Assembly: GCA_023213395.1 (NCBI GenBank)
Contig: CM041465.1
Location: 142,483,741 to 142,547,740 of the forward strand
Direction: 5' to 3'
DNA: 64,000 bases
From: Cycas panzhihuaensis
Taxonomy: Eukaryota; Cycadophyta
Positions within the stretch are counted from its first letter, which is position 1; each line of letters starts with the position of its first letter. This document shows positions 21,826 to 33,080 of this stretch, one piece after another. The notes under the pieces are model-generated. The model was not told the origin of the DNA and did no database searches. It worked only from the letters and a program-made list of their open reading frames with translations. The translations under genes were made by a program, and so were the position numbers.

Positions 21826-24223
21826 ATACTTCTACCTATTTTCCTAGACTAAGTATTTAGAAAGAAATATTGGATTTTTGAAGTTTTTTTTTTTTCTTTT
21901 TAATTTAATTTAATTTTTTAACTTTTATATTTTGAATTAAAAATATAAAAGACCTATGTATAAGGGTGAACCTACCATAGTTTAGCCTCATTAGTGGCTA
22001 ACTTTCAAAGTTATTGGGACCTACCATAGTTTTACCTCATAAGTGGTTAATATTCAAAGGGGTGTGGTTATCATAGTTTGACCTCTTTAGTGACCGTCTC
22101 ATATCTCTTAAGTGAATGAGACTATGAGGCTTCAAAGGGGCAATCACTATAGTTTTACCTTGTTAGTGACCATCTTAATCTCTTGAGTGATTTAGATTAT
22201 AGGGCTTTGAAGAGGTGACACGTGTCACAAGTATGTGATGGGGCTACTATGCTTATGCTCTCTAACAAGTGAGGCCTTTAGAGCTATAGTTTACCCTTAT
22301 TGTAGTGTGAGAGGTCCATCACTAAGGGTGGAGATGACTACCATATTTTAGAATCTTTAGATTGATTTTTAGAGTTGTGGTTTATACTTATTGTAGAGAG
22401 GGAACACCCCCAAGTTCAAGTCCTAAGAGAAAGGTGGGTTGCTCTTATTCTAATTCAAAGTAAGAAATATCCATAGCTTATCATGATTAGGTTATAAGTG
22501 ATAGTGATCAATTATATAGGAAATGAGTAAGTCATCTTTAATATCTTAGGTTCTTAGGATGTATTGCATAGTGATAGACATGAATTATGTTAGTAGAGAG
22601 ATGATAGTATTATGTAAGTGACGCAAGTGGCTTGAGTAAGTTTAATAAACATGAGTGAGTTAGTACACTAAAATTTGGGAATATAAAAATAGGTTGATAG
22701 GTCCATTATGAAAGTTAAGAACATTAGTAAGAACTCTAATGATAGCTAGATATTTCACTATATTATTAGTTTTTTTGTGGTATAAGGAAACTGGAACTAG
22801 TGAGGATAGTCCCATTATGGTCATAAATGAACCATGTTATAATAGAAAGTCCTAGGTTACCTCAGCTCCCATCATTAGTATGGATGTTTAAATCCATAAT
22901 GTAGAAGATAAGAAAACTTAGAGATAGGCTAACAAATAAGGAGAAGGTATGAGAATCAACTGTCAAGGGTATGACCTAGCCTAAATGACTTAACCTAGAT
23001 GTGTAAAAGATAGGTACTCTATAGTTTGGTTTCATCACTATGACTACCTTTCCCAAAGCTAATATATAACCTCGTAAATGTCAAATAGGTTTCAATCATA
23101 ATTAATGTCATGGTTGGCCTAAGCAATTGGGTTGGAAGCTCCTAAACTATGCACATAGCTAGATCCAATTTACAAATTATAATTGGGGATGAAGTTGATC
23201 TATGGGTTACCTTAGATGTTAAGAGGATGCTAAAAACTATGTACACAATTTCTTTTTTACTTCTTTTTTTTTTTTAAGAGAGGGTATCAATCTATATGAT
23301 GATTCAAATGAGGGTTATGTAAACTTGGCATCATTGAACCCACTTTCTAGATGACACATCTCATACACCATTGTGCTTATTAAAGGATAGGTGACTATGA
23401 TTATCATGCAATATTCATCAAGGTGTATTGGATGGAGATGACTAATAACTTCGTCGAAAATAGTTATGATTAGCCAAACCATGGTATATTAAGTTCTAAG
23501 AAAGTATAGTTGATAAATAGACTAAGGTTACACCCTCAAGAGATGAACTATAGGTATTTACAAGATCTTCAATTAGAGTGTCTTTGAGGGTCAAAGAGGA
23601 AGGCCTTAGACAAGTAATTACCAAGGAGTAAGAGGGGTATTACCAATAGGGCTTACTTTAGAACTAGGTATTTATTGCACTAAGAGGGAGGAGGACACGT
23701 TAATATCACTTGTACAACTAGAGTTCCACTTACAAGGAGATAATTTATAGGCTATAAAGGGTAGATGAGGAGATTATTGAATGCTCAATTAATTAGTTAA
23801 CCGAGAGCTAAAAGATGTATTGATTGTTAAAAATATGAAAGAAAATATCCACTAGCTAAAGGAAATAAGAAAAAGTGATAGCATTATGGATATAACTAGC
23901 TTGTTTTAAAGTAAAAGGAGTTTCTTGGGTATAATGGAATACCAAATACAGAAGCCAACTAATTATGATGATAATTGAAGACCATCATGTTGAGCCAAGC
24001 TAGTGGGAGGTAAAATCTTGAAAGGCTCAAGTAAAGCAAGAAAAAGGGAAAGAAACAAGAATATTTTTGTCATTTTAAGATTTTATATATTTTAGGTAAA
24101 GATGCATATATATTAGGTTATACTTACTTTTGATGTAGTGCACCTTAATGTGAGTCTTGAGGGGAATAGGAATATTTGACTTAACATAGTTTAGTCTTAT
24201 TAGTAGAGATGTTTTTTCGGAGA
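21826..24223 (-). other. F 3' untranslated region between gypsy C and gypsy E
   Basis: It lies between the duplications of C and E, so by the nesting logic it belongs to F downstream of pol. I see no coding motif on either strand, only AT-rich sequence, a T-rich run near 21,886-21,930 and the repeat array at 21,965-22,220. Confidence 0.55.
21965..22220. repeat. Degenerate array 'ccatagtttgacctcattagtggc'
   Basis: Four or more units of 'accatagttt-acctc-ttagtg' recur at about 60- to 95-bp spacing, alternating with a 'tctcttaagtgaatgagactatgaggcttcaaag' type block. The period is irregular. Confidence 0.7.
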
Positions 24224-24228
24224 TATAA

Positions 24229-24372
24229 TGATCTAAGAGGATATACCTTATCTCTACAAGAAGCAAAAAATGCTAGACATTGGAATAATTGAAAGAAATA
24301 GGTCCAAATAGTGTTAAAATAATGTGAAATTTTATGGATAGGAAGAAGACGCATCCCACTACGTATGTGCAA
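24229..24372 (+). repeat. Gypsy E 5' LTR, first part
   Basis: It matches 39,483-39,615 and stops at the TGCAA duplication of copia D (24,368-24,372). Confidence 0.78.
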
Positions 24373-25017
24373 TGTTGGATATTATGACAAAAATAGTTTG
24401 AAGCTAAAATTTTGGCATGTTAGCGGTGCAGTTTCCCCCCCTAATCTTTCTCAGGGGGTTCCAAGGGGAGCGAGAGCCCCCCTTGGCTGGGGGGTGCAGG
24501 GGGCATGGAACACCCCCTGCTAAGAGGGGGTTTAGGGGTGATAGCCCCCAACCCAAAAAATTATCCCTGTAAACCATATTAAAATGTAAAGAGAATTAGG
24601 ATCATTTAATACAAATACTCTAGATTCTACGGTTGAGATTTATGCCTTGGATGTCCTTCTCATGTAGCTCGATTTAGGGATTTTCTTATTATGTTATATG
24701 TAATGTAATGCATTATGATGAGGGCAGTGGCTAGTTGTTATTCCTGAGATTACTCTTCTACTGAGATATACTTTTTCTCTATTTTACAATAATAAAGATC
24801 GATACCTTTCCTGTGTGGATGTTTTCCTAACACATTGCTAGGGTTTTACCATATTATATGGGGTGTATATGTGATGTTTGACTTTTATATTCATGTTATT
24901 GTATTATCTCTAAGTTTAGAATTTGCATGTTAAATTCTAGTTTTGATTATTGTAACTAATTGCAAAATAGTTCAGATCTTATGGTGGTTTAAGGTTTGGG
25001 ACCTTGTATTCTTAATA
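24373..25017 (+). repeat. Copia D 5' LTR with GC-rich island
   Basis: It is 645 bp. At 24,430-24,560 three G-run/spacer/C-run hairpin modules sit in tandem (for example CCAAGGGG...CCCCCCTTGG and TGCAGGGGG...CCCCCTGC). Confidence 0.92.
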
Positions 25018-25019
25018 AG

Positions 25020-25032
25020 TGGTATTAGAGCC
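25020..25032 (+). other. Copia D primer-binding site
   Basis: TGGTATTAGAGCC lies two bases after the LTR, one C-to-T change from the iMet complement. Confidence 0.85.
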
Positions 25033-25087
25033 ACTTGTTTTTTGCAGCTAGTTTGTGAAGGTTTTGGTGTCAGTTTTTCTATACTAA

Positions 25088-25857
25088 ATGGTGCAAAGTT
25101 CAAGGTGGAGAAATTCAATAACAAGAACAACTTCGAGTTATCAAAGCTAAAAGCATATGATATTCTTATATAGCAGGGTTTGTACAAATCCCTTGCAGGT
25201 AAATCGAAGAAACCTGTAGGGATGGATGATGATGAATGGGATGACTTAGATAAAAAGGTACTTAGCACAATACGATTATGCTTGGCAGATGAAGTCTTGT
25301 TTAACACACAGGGGAGGAGACAGCAGCAAGATTATGGACCTGGTTGGAAGGCCTATATATGACTAAATTAGTAACGAATCAAATCTACCTGAAGAGGCAA
25401 CTGTACTCATTACATATAAAGGTACAAAAATTGCTGACCATTTAAATATTTTCAATACTCTTATTTGTCAGTTGACTAGTATCAATATTAAAATTGAGGA
25501 TGAGGATAAGGCTGTTACCTTGTTATGCTTATTACCTGAATCCTGGGATAATATGGTCACCCCAATTAGTTTTAGCACTATAGATGTATTGGATTATGAT
25601 TATGTTGTGAGTGTTTTGCTAATGGAAGAAGTGCAGAGGAAATCTAGTCTTGAAACCTCCACACCAGAAGTTATGAAGGTAAGGGGTAGAACGTTTGAGA
25701 GAGGATAAATCTCCAAGGATATATCGAGGTCCAAGTCAAAAAGAAAAAGAGTAAGATCAGGGGTTGGCATTGTAATAAGACCAATCATCTCAAGAAGGAT
25801 TACTACAAAAGGAAGGAGTTCCAAAAAAAGGAAGATCCTGCTAAGGAGACGAATCAG
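25088..25857 (+). pseudogene. Copia D gag
   Basis: The capsid frame reads AKFKVEKFNNKNNFELSKLK and, after a TAG, MDDDEWDDLDKKVLSTIRLCLADEVLFN (25,222 onward), a Tnt1-like capsid. Open pieces follow at 25,472-25,708. The knuckle near 25,765-25,805 reads WHCNKTNHLKKDYYK: the first and the fourth zinc ligands are lost, while copia G keeps all four. Confidence 0.82.
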
Positions 25858-26574
25858 GTGGAGTCAAATCAAGGTATGGATGATGATGTCTTGGTTACTT
25901 ATAATGTTTCTCATTATCACCATGACTGGTTATTAGATTTAGGTGCTTTGTACCACATGTGTCCACACAAGAGTTGGTTCTCATCATACCAACCTCTTGA
26001 TGGTGGTGATGTGCTTATGGGAAATGAAGTTTCTTATAAGATAATGGGCATTGGTAGCATCAGAATTAAGATGTTCAATGGGGTAGTCAGAATATTAACT
26101 GAGGTTACACATGTACCTGATCTAAAAAGGAATCTAATTTCCTTGGTTGAACTAGATTCAGGTGGTTTTAAGCATACAGGTCATGAAGGAGTCCTAAAGG
26201 TGTCAAAGGGTACCTTGGTTGTTATGAAAGCCTTGAAGAAAGGAAATCTTTATATTTTAGTGGGAAGTACAGATGTCAGCCAAGTAGCTATAACATCAAA
26301 GACTACAGAAGATCCAACTCAGTTGTGGCATCAGAAACTTGGGCACATAAGTGAGAAAGGACTTAAGGTGCTGATAAACCGTAAGTTACTTCTTGACTTA
26401 CAACTTTCAGATTTAGCTTTCTGTAAACATTATGTTTTTGGAAAACAATGTAGACTCAGGTTTAAAGTAGGGAGTCACACTAGTAAAGGTGTTATGGATC
26501 ATAAACATTCAGATGTTTGGGACCAACCCCTAAAATATCTTATGGAGGATCGTTATACTTTGTCATATTTATAG
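25858..26574 (+). pseudogene. Copia D protease and start of integrase (238 open codons)
   Basis: This is a long uninterrupted piece. The protease site near residue 29 reads WLLDLGALYHM, with the triad DLG where D-S/T-G is expected. Residues about 155-200 hold the pre-integrase finger LWHQKLGHISEKG with CKHY, the second Cys being Tyr. HSDVWDQP carries the first catalytic Asp of the integrase core. The open frame then ends at a TAG. Confidence 0.87.
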
Positions 26575-27390
26575 ATGATTACTCTAGGAAGGTATGGGTC
26601 TATTTTTTGAAAAGGAAATCTGAAGTGTTCAATGTATTTAAGTAGTTTAAGGCTCTAGTTAAGAACAACACTGGTAAGACAATCAAATGTTTAAGAACTG
26701 ATAATGGAGGTGAGTTCAACTCCTTAGAGTTTGAAAACTATTGCAGAGAAGCTAGGATCAAAAGACACAAGACCACTAACTATACTCTGTAGTAAAATGG
26801 CATTGCTGAGTGCATGAACATGACACTCTTGGAAAGAGCAAGAAGCATGTTGAGTAATGCTAGAGTGGAGCAGGGCTTGTAGGTGGAAGCTATTCAAACA
26901 ACTTGCTATATGGTAAATAGGTCACCATCACTTGGAATAGACTATAAGATTTCTGAAGAGGTATGGACTAGACATCCATGTGACTATTCAAATTTGAGAG
27001 TTTTTGGTTATGATGCTTATGCCTGGACTGATAAAAGTAAATGTTCAAAGTTAGACCCAAAATCCAAGAAATGTATCTTTGTTGGTTATGGTGATAAGGA
27101 TGGTGTGAAGGGATACAGGTTGTGGGATCATACTTCCCACAAAATCACTATTGACAGAGATGTTGTATTTGATGAATCTCCCCTTGTAAAATCAGACAGT
27201 GGAGAAGTTGAAATGAAATAGGAGCAGCAAGTTGAACATCAACAAGTTAAATTTGAAATGCAGCCATTTGTGGAATCAGAAGAGAAGGAAGATCTTTCTG
27301 AAGATGAATCACCAGCAGATTCATAGGAGTATGTGGACACTCCTCTACTAACAATTAGAAGATCTATATAAGTTAGTCATCCACCTGACA
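26575..27390 (+). pseudogene. Copia D integrase core and C-terminus
   Basis: TDNGGEFNSLEFENY near 26,700 gives the second catalytic Asp, and a QQNGIAE-like stretch near 26,795 is broken by a TAG. The open piece 26,883-27,221 has NLRVFGYDAYAW and FVGYGDKDGVKGYRLWD, the copia integrase C-terminal region. Confidence 0.85.
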
Positions 27391-27416
27391 GGTATATCCC
27401 TTCTATTTCTATTACT

Positions 27417-28450
27417 TTGGTTTCTAATGATGGTGAGCCCACATGTTATCAAGAAGTAGTAGATGATATCCATGGTGAGAAGTGGAAAAAGGATATGCTA
27501 GAAGAGATAGATGCTTTAAAGAAAAATAATTCATGGGACTTGGTAGAACTTCCACATAGTAGGAAGACTGTTGGTTGCAAGTGGGTTTTTAAAAAGAAGA
27601 TAGATGTTGATGGAAAGGTTGATAAATATAGGGCAAGGCTAGTGGCTAAAGGTTTTGCACAGAAAGTAGGTATTGACTTTTATGAGATCTTTTCACTAGT
27701 TGTCAAACTTGTTTTAATTCAAGTGCTATTAGCATTGGTAGCTTCTCTTGATTTGGAGTTGGAGCAGTTAGATGTAAAAATAACTTTTCTACATGGATAT
27801 TTAGATGAGGAGATCTATATGGATCAACTAGAAGGGTTTATACAAGATGGCAGGAAAAGACTTATTTGCAGGCTCAGGAAATCATTGTATGGCCTGAAGA
27901 AATCACCCAGGCAGTGGTACAAGAAGTTTGATGCCTTCATGAAGAGCCAAAATTTTAAAAGAAGTGAGTATGATCATTATGTTTACTTTAAATTTATGGA
28001 TAATGGCTTATTTATTATCTTGGTATTATATGTTGATGACATGCTGGTTGCAAGCAAGAGTATGGAATAAATCAATAAGTTAAAGGCTCAATTGGCTAAG
28101 ACTTTTGATGTGAAGGATCTAGGAGCTATAAAATAAAACTTAGGCATGGAGATACACAAAGACAGGAAAAATGGTAAGTTATGGTTATCATAGTAGAAAT
28201 ATGTGGAGAAGGTGCTAACCAGGTTTGGTATGGAAAATGTGAAACTAGTGAGTATTCCATTGGCTTCCCACTTCAAGCTTTCTTCGAATATGAGTCCTAG
28301 TAGTAAAGAAGAAAAGGTTTATATGTCTCGTGTGCCTTATTCCAGTGTAGTAGGTGGTTTGATGTATGCCACGGTATGTACAAGACCTTACATTTCACAT
28401 GCGGTCAGTGTAGTTAGCAGGTTTATGGCAAATCCAGAAAAGGAACATTA
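27417..28450 (+). pseudogene. Copia D reverse transcriptase
   Basis: 217 codons are open (27,417-28,070): NNSWDLVELP, CKWVFKKKID, RLVAKGFAQKVGIDF, SLYGLKKSPRQWYKKFD and the catalytic YVDDM near 28,032. The frame continues after a TAA to 28,203-28,451 with MENVKLVSIPLASHFKLS. It is the best preserved RT in the window, although D is not complete elsewhere. Confidence 0.9.
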
Positions 28451-28984
28451 GGCTGCAGTGAAATGGGTGCTTTGGTATTTGAGAGGCATAAGTGACTACT
28501 ACATCACCTTTAGAGGTATAGGTAATCAGGTTTATGGATATGTTGATTCAGACTTTGTAAAAGATTTAGATAAAAGAAGGTCTACTTCATGTTATATTTC
28601 AGTCTTGCAAATGGTCCAGTTAGTTGAATGTCCAAATTATAGAGCACAATTGCACTATTAACTATGGAAGCTGAATATGTTACTGCAGCACATGCTTGTA
28701 AAGAAGTAATCTAGTTACAGGGCCTATTGGTTGAGCTTGGAAGGAGACATGAAAATGTAAAGGTATTTTATGACAGTCAAAGTTCCATTTACTAAGCCAA
28801 GAATCTAGCTTATCACAATAGAACAAAGCGTATTACTCTTAAGTACCATTTTGTTAGACAGGTTATGGAAGCAAGTGTAGTGGCACTTGAAAAGATTCAC
28901 ACAAATCAGAATTATACTGATATATTCATAAAACTAGTACCATTAGAGAAGTTCAAATGGTGTTCAACTTCTCTTGACTTGTAG
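28451..28984 (+). pseudogene. Copia D RNase H and C-terminus
   Basis: It begins with WVLWYLRGISDYYITF, then DSDFVKDLDKRRSTSCYI, EAEYVTAAHACKEVI, DSQSSIY and a LEKFKWCSTSLDL ending at TAG 28,982-28,984. Stops and one frameshift near 28,610 are present. Confidence 0.83.
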
Positions 28985-29041
28985 AAAAGATGATGAAGGC
29001 TCCAAGAAAGGTACTAGGTAAATTGTTGTCAAGGTGGAGAT

Positions 29042-29675
29042 TATTGGATATTGTGACAACAATAGTTTGAGGCTAAAATTTTGACATGTTAGTGACGCAG
29101 TTTCCCCCTCTAATCTTTCTCGAGGGGTTCCAAGGCGAGGCCCCTTGGCTGAAATCTTGAGGACATGGAATGCCCTCCATAAGAGGGGGTTCGGGGGCGA
29201 TAGCCCTTGACCTAAAAAATTAGCCCTGTAAACCATATTAAAATGTAAAGAGAATTATGGTCGTTCAATACAAATACCCTAGATTCTACGGTTGAGATTT
29301 ATGCCTTGGATGTCCCTCTCATGTAGCCTGATTTAGGGCTTTTCTTATTATATTATATGTAATGTAATGTACTATGATGAGGGCGGTGACTGGTTGTTAT
29401 TCCTGAGAGCACTCTACTACTGAGATGTACTTTTTTCCATTTTACAGTAATAAAGATCGATACCTTTCTTGTGTGGATATTTCCCTAGCACACTACTAGG
29501 GCTTTACCACGTTATATCGGGCATATATGTGATGTTTGGCTTTCATATTCATGTTATTGTATTGTCTCTCAGTTTATAACTTACATGTTAAATTCTAGTT
29601 TTGATTTCTGTAACTAGTTGCAAAGTAGTTCAGATCTTGTAGTGGTGTAAGGTTTGGGACCTTATATTCTCAACA
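29042..29675 (+). repeat. Copia D 3' LTR
   Basis: It is 634 bp. The GC-rich island (29,095-29,215) is shorter and more mutated than in the 5' LTR. Confidence 0.92.
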
Positions 29676-29680
29676 TGCAA

Positions 29681-30504
29681 AATGTGGGATTCAAAAAATA
29701 TCATTTAACTAGATGGCAACCCCTATTTTTTAGAAAATAGCTCTCACAACCAATAGAGAAATAATGAATATATACTATTTTTAAATCAATAAAAATAAGG
29801 ATAAATGATATCCAAATGAGCTAAACTTTTATGTACATAAAGGGGACATATCTACATATAATTGTCAAAGATTTAAACTTAATTTGAGTTTGTTAGCACT
29901 ATATACTAGGCCATAACTTTTTAGACTTGCATGAATTCCATTTAGATAACATGCATTTTGGTTGTGGATAATTGGATTTACATGAATGCCACTTGAAAAA
30001 CATGAATTTTGGTTGTTGATGGATTTCTTTTTATAAATTAAGTCCTCTTAAGCTCATTTTTTATGTTGGAGACTTGGTTCTTGTTTGTGAGAGATACTTG
30101 ACTTGGGAGCATTGAGGTAGCACTTGGAAGGTGTTGGAGACCATAGAGGAGGTACATTTTAGCACTTTAAACATCTATTTTAAAGAGTTGGAGCTTCATT
30201 GAAGGAGTCTTAGGAAGTTGGAGACCCTTTGTGGTATTGTTATATTATTTCTTCATTATAACTTACCTATTCTTTGCTAGTTTTTTTTTTTCCACCATTA
30301 AATGGAGTTTCTTCTAGCTTAATAGAAGTGTTATTATTCTTATATTATAGTAATAAAAAGTATGCATGAGTTGATGTAGAGTATCTTTTTCATGGGCTCA
30401 CTCTTTTATTGATATTATTAAGAATTTTACACTAACACCCTAGGATCTCAAGAAAAAAGATTAGTGATTGATTTCTTCACCAACCACACTCCACTTTGGG
30501 ATCA
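29681..30504 (+). repeat. Gypsy E 5' LTR, second part
   Basis: It matches 39,617-40,437. A TATA box TATAAATTA is at 30,032-30,040 (39,960 in the other LTR). It ends GATCA. Confidence 0.85.
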
Positions 30505-30510
30505 CATTTT

Positions 30511-30522
30511 TGGTATCAGAGC
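30511..30522 (+). other. Gypsy E primer-binding site (tRNA-iMet)
   Basis: Intact TGGTATCAGAGC lies six bases after the LTR, a spacing similar to gypsy C. Confidence 0.9.
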
Positions 30523-30638
30523 ATGTGATCTTTGTTATAGGGACTTGGATGGTGGAAACAAGGAAAGAATACTAAGAGAAAGGAGAAGCTTATCTTGTGT
30601 TGCAACCACCAAGAAAATAATGAAAGAATCCAAGCACC

Positions 30639-30779
30639 ATGGTTGAAAAAGAAGATAGAGAAATTAGATTTAAGAAGCTTAAGAAAAACATAGAAATTTT
30701 GATGCAAATGATGACATAACTTCTACCTATAGTCAAGGGAAAAGGCAAAGAGAAGGAAGTTAAAGGAGGATCTAAGGAT
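30639..30779 (+). pseudogene. Gypsy E gag, N-terminal part (cut by copia G)
   Basis: ATG 30,639 begins MVEKEDREIRFKKLKKN, with one TAA near 30,717, and runs in frame into the AGGAT duplication of copia G. Removing G and one AGGAT copy continues the frame at 36,135 into an acidic (Glu-rich) stretch. Confidence 0.75.
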
Positions 30780-31430
30780 TATTGAGTAAACTAGGTCCCA
30801 ATAACTAGAAACTACCACCAAGATCTAAACTATTTTGTAACTAGTTATAGGAATTGAAACTAAAATTAACATGTAAGTTCTTAAACTAGAGACAATATAA
30901 TAAATAAATTAGAAATCCAAAGAATCACATATACACCCAATATAATGTGGTAAAACCCTAATAGTGTGCTAGGGAAACATCCACATAGGAAAGGTATTGA
31001 TCTTTATTATTAGAGAATGGAGAAATGTATATAATCTATAGTAGAATACTCACAATAATAATAACAACCAACCACCCAACTCTTCACAATACATTAAACA
31101 CCATTAACATAATGAGAAAACACCCTAAATTAGGTTATATGAGAGAGTCATACAAGGCATAAATCTCAACCATAGAATTTAGGGTATTTAGAGCAAACGA
31201 CCATAATTCTCTTTATAATTTAGTATGCTTTTTAATGCTAGCTTTTTGGGTTGGGGGCTATTTCCCCTGAACCACCTCTTTGTGGGAGGGGTTATGGATC
31301 TCCTTATACCCCCTAGCTAAGGGAGGCTCCTGCCCCGCTTGGATCCCCCTGAGGAAGTTTGGGGGGGAAACTGTACTACCTACTTGTCAAAATTTTAGCC
31401 TCCAAAACATTGTTGTCATATTATTTAACA
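30780..31430 (-). repeat. Copia G 3' LTR with GC-rich island
   Basis: It is 651 bp, with TG decayed to TA at 30,780. The island at about 31,240-31,390 is the reverse complement of the one in D. Confidence 0.92.
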
Positions 31431-31447
31431 ATCTCTGCCTTGATAAC
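31431..31447 (-). other. Copia G polypurine tract
   Basis: The minus strand reads GTTATCAAGGCAGAGAT against the 3' LTR, corresponding to the AAGGTGGAGA tract in D. Confidence 0.8.
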
Positions 31448-31487
31448 AATTTACCTAATACCTTTCCTAGACCATTCATCACCTTTT

Positions 31488-32270
31488 TTATAATCCAAGA
31501 GAAGTAAAACACCATTTGAACTTCTCCAATAGTACTGGTTTTATGAACATGTTAGTATAATTCTATTTTGTGTTAACCTTCTCAAGTGCCACTCCACCTA
31601 CTTCCATAATCTGTCTAATAAAATGACACTTAAGAGTAATATGCTTTGTTCTACTATGATAAGTTTGATTCTTTACTAAGTAAATGGTACTTTGACTATT
31701 ACAAAATACCTTTACCTTTTCCTATTTCCTTCTAAGCTCAACTAGTGGACCCTGTAACTAGATTGATTCTTTATAAGCATGTGTTGTAGCAATATATTCT
31801 AATTCTATAGTTGATAATATAATTGTACTCTATAATTTTGACATCTAACTAACTGTACCATTTGCAAGAGTAAATACATAACTCGAAGTACACCTTCTTT
31901 TATCTAAATCTCCTACAAAGTCTAAATCAACATATCTGTAAACTTGATTATCTGTATCTCCAAAGGTGACATAATAGTCACCTATGCCCCTTAAATATCA
32001 AAGCTCTCAGTTTATTACTACCTAATGTTCCTTTCTTGGATTTGCTATAAGCCTACTAATTATACAGACTACATGTGAAATGTCAGGTCTTGTATATACC
32101 ATGGCATACATCAAACTTCCTAGTATACTAGCATAAGGTACATGAGACATATGATCCTTTTCTTCTTTATTACTAGCACTCATACTCGAAGAAAGCTTAA
32201 AATGGGAAGCCAACGGGATACTCACTGGTTTCACATTTTCCATACTAAACCTGGTTAGCATCTTCTCCAT
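31488..32270 (-). pseudogene. Copia G RNase H and C-terminus
   Basis: The open piece 32,022-32,270 (MEKMLTRFSMENVKPVSIP) leads from RT to RNase H. RNase H blocks matching D continue to the terminal stop at 31,488-31,490, with many stops in between. Confidence 0.83.
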
Positions 32271-33080
32271 ATATTTCTATTGTGCTAACCATAGCTTACC
32301 ATTTTTCCTATCTCTATGTATCTCCACACCTAAGATTTGTTTTACAGCTCCTAGATCCTTCATATTAAAAGTCCTAGCTAATTGATCCTTTAACTTGTTG
32401 ATTTCTACCATGCTCTTGCTTGTAACTAGCATGTCATCAACATATAATACCAAGATAATGAATAAGCCATTATCTAAGAATTTCAAGTAAATATAATGAT
32501 CATATTCACTTCTTTTAAAATTTTGACTCTCTATGAAGGTATCAAACTTCTTATACCATTGCCTGTGTGATTGCTTCAGGCCATTTAATGATTTCTTGAT
32601 CTTGCAAATAAGTCTTTTCCTGTCATCGTATACAAACCCTTCTGGCTGATCTATATAGATCTCCTCATCTAAATCTCTATGTAGAAAAGCTATTTTTACA
32701 TCTAGCTGCTCCAACTCTAAATTAAGATAAGTTACCAATGCTAAAAGAACTTGAATTAAAACAAGTTTCATAACTAGTAAAAAGATCTCATGAAAATCAA
32801 TACCTACTTTCTGTGTAAAACCTTTAGCCACTAGTCTTGCCTTGTATTTATCAACCTTTCTATTAACATCTATTTTCTTCTTAAAAACTCACCTAAAACT
32901 AATAGTATTCCTCCCATGTGGAAGTTCTACAAAGTCCCATGAATTATTTTTCTTCAAAGCATCTATCTCTTCCTACGTAGCTCTCTTCAACTTTTTATTA
33001 TGGATATCATCTGCTACTTCCTGATAGCATGTAGGCTCACCATTATTAGAAACCAAAGTAATAGAAATAGAAGGGTTATA
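32271..33080 (-). pseudogene. Copia G reverse transcriptase
   Basis: 184 codons are open at 32,277-32,831: AKGFTQKVGIDFHEIF, AFLHRDLDEEIYIDQPEGF, SLNGLKQSHRQWYKKFD and the catalytic YVDDM near 32,420. The N-terminal SWDFVELPHG stretch is at 32,920-32,960 in a neighbouring frame. Confidence 0.88.

Larger units (their letters stand above)
24373..29675 (+). mobile_element. Copia D: Tnt1/Tork-like Ty1/copia nested in gypsy E 5' LTR
   Basis: The LTRs are 24,373-25,017 and 29,042-29,675 (645 and 634 bp). The duplication TGCAA is perfect (24,368-24,372 and 29,676-29,680). A primer site follows the 5' LTR and the tract AAGGTGGAGA precedes the 3' LTR. The polyprotein is on the plus strand with long open pieces. 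Copia G at 30,780 is the same family in the opposite orientation. TG has become TA at the start of the 3' LTR and CA has become TA at the end of the 5' LTR. Confidence 0.95.

Noticed and set aside
21965-22220. Repeat array considered as a CRISPR-like array
   Set aside because: Units are degenerate, spacing is irregular and spacers are themselves repeated; the context is a plant retrotransposon.
24271-24280. TGCTAGACAT considered as the start of the gypsy E 5' LTR
   Set aside because: Similarity to the 3' LTR extends about 42 bases further left, to TGATC, where a purine tract and a near-matching target duplication also fall.
24430-24560. GC-rich island considered as a CpG island or host promoter
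   Set aside because: It lies inside a copia LTR, recurs in the paired LTR and in copia G, and is built of G-run/C-run hairpins instead of CG-rich unique sequence.
24972-25307. 111-codon minus-strand open frame
   Set aside because: It is the reverse strand of the copia D gag; the plus-strand capsid wording is clear.
30780-31507. Plus-strand open frame at 31,280-31,507 considered as a small gene
   Set aside because: It lies across the copia G 3' LTR island and the polypurine tract, antisense to the element.
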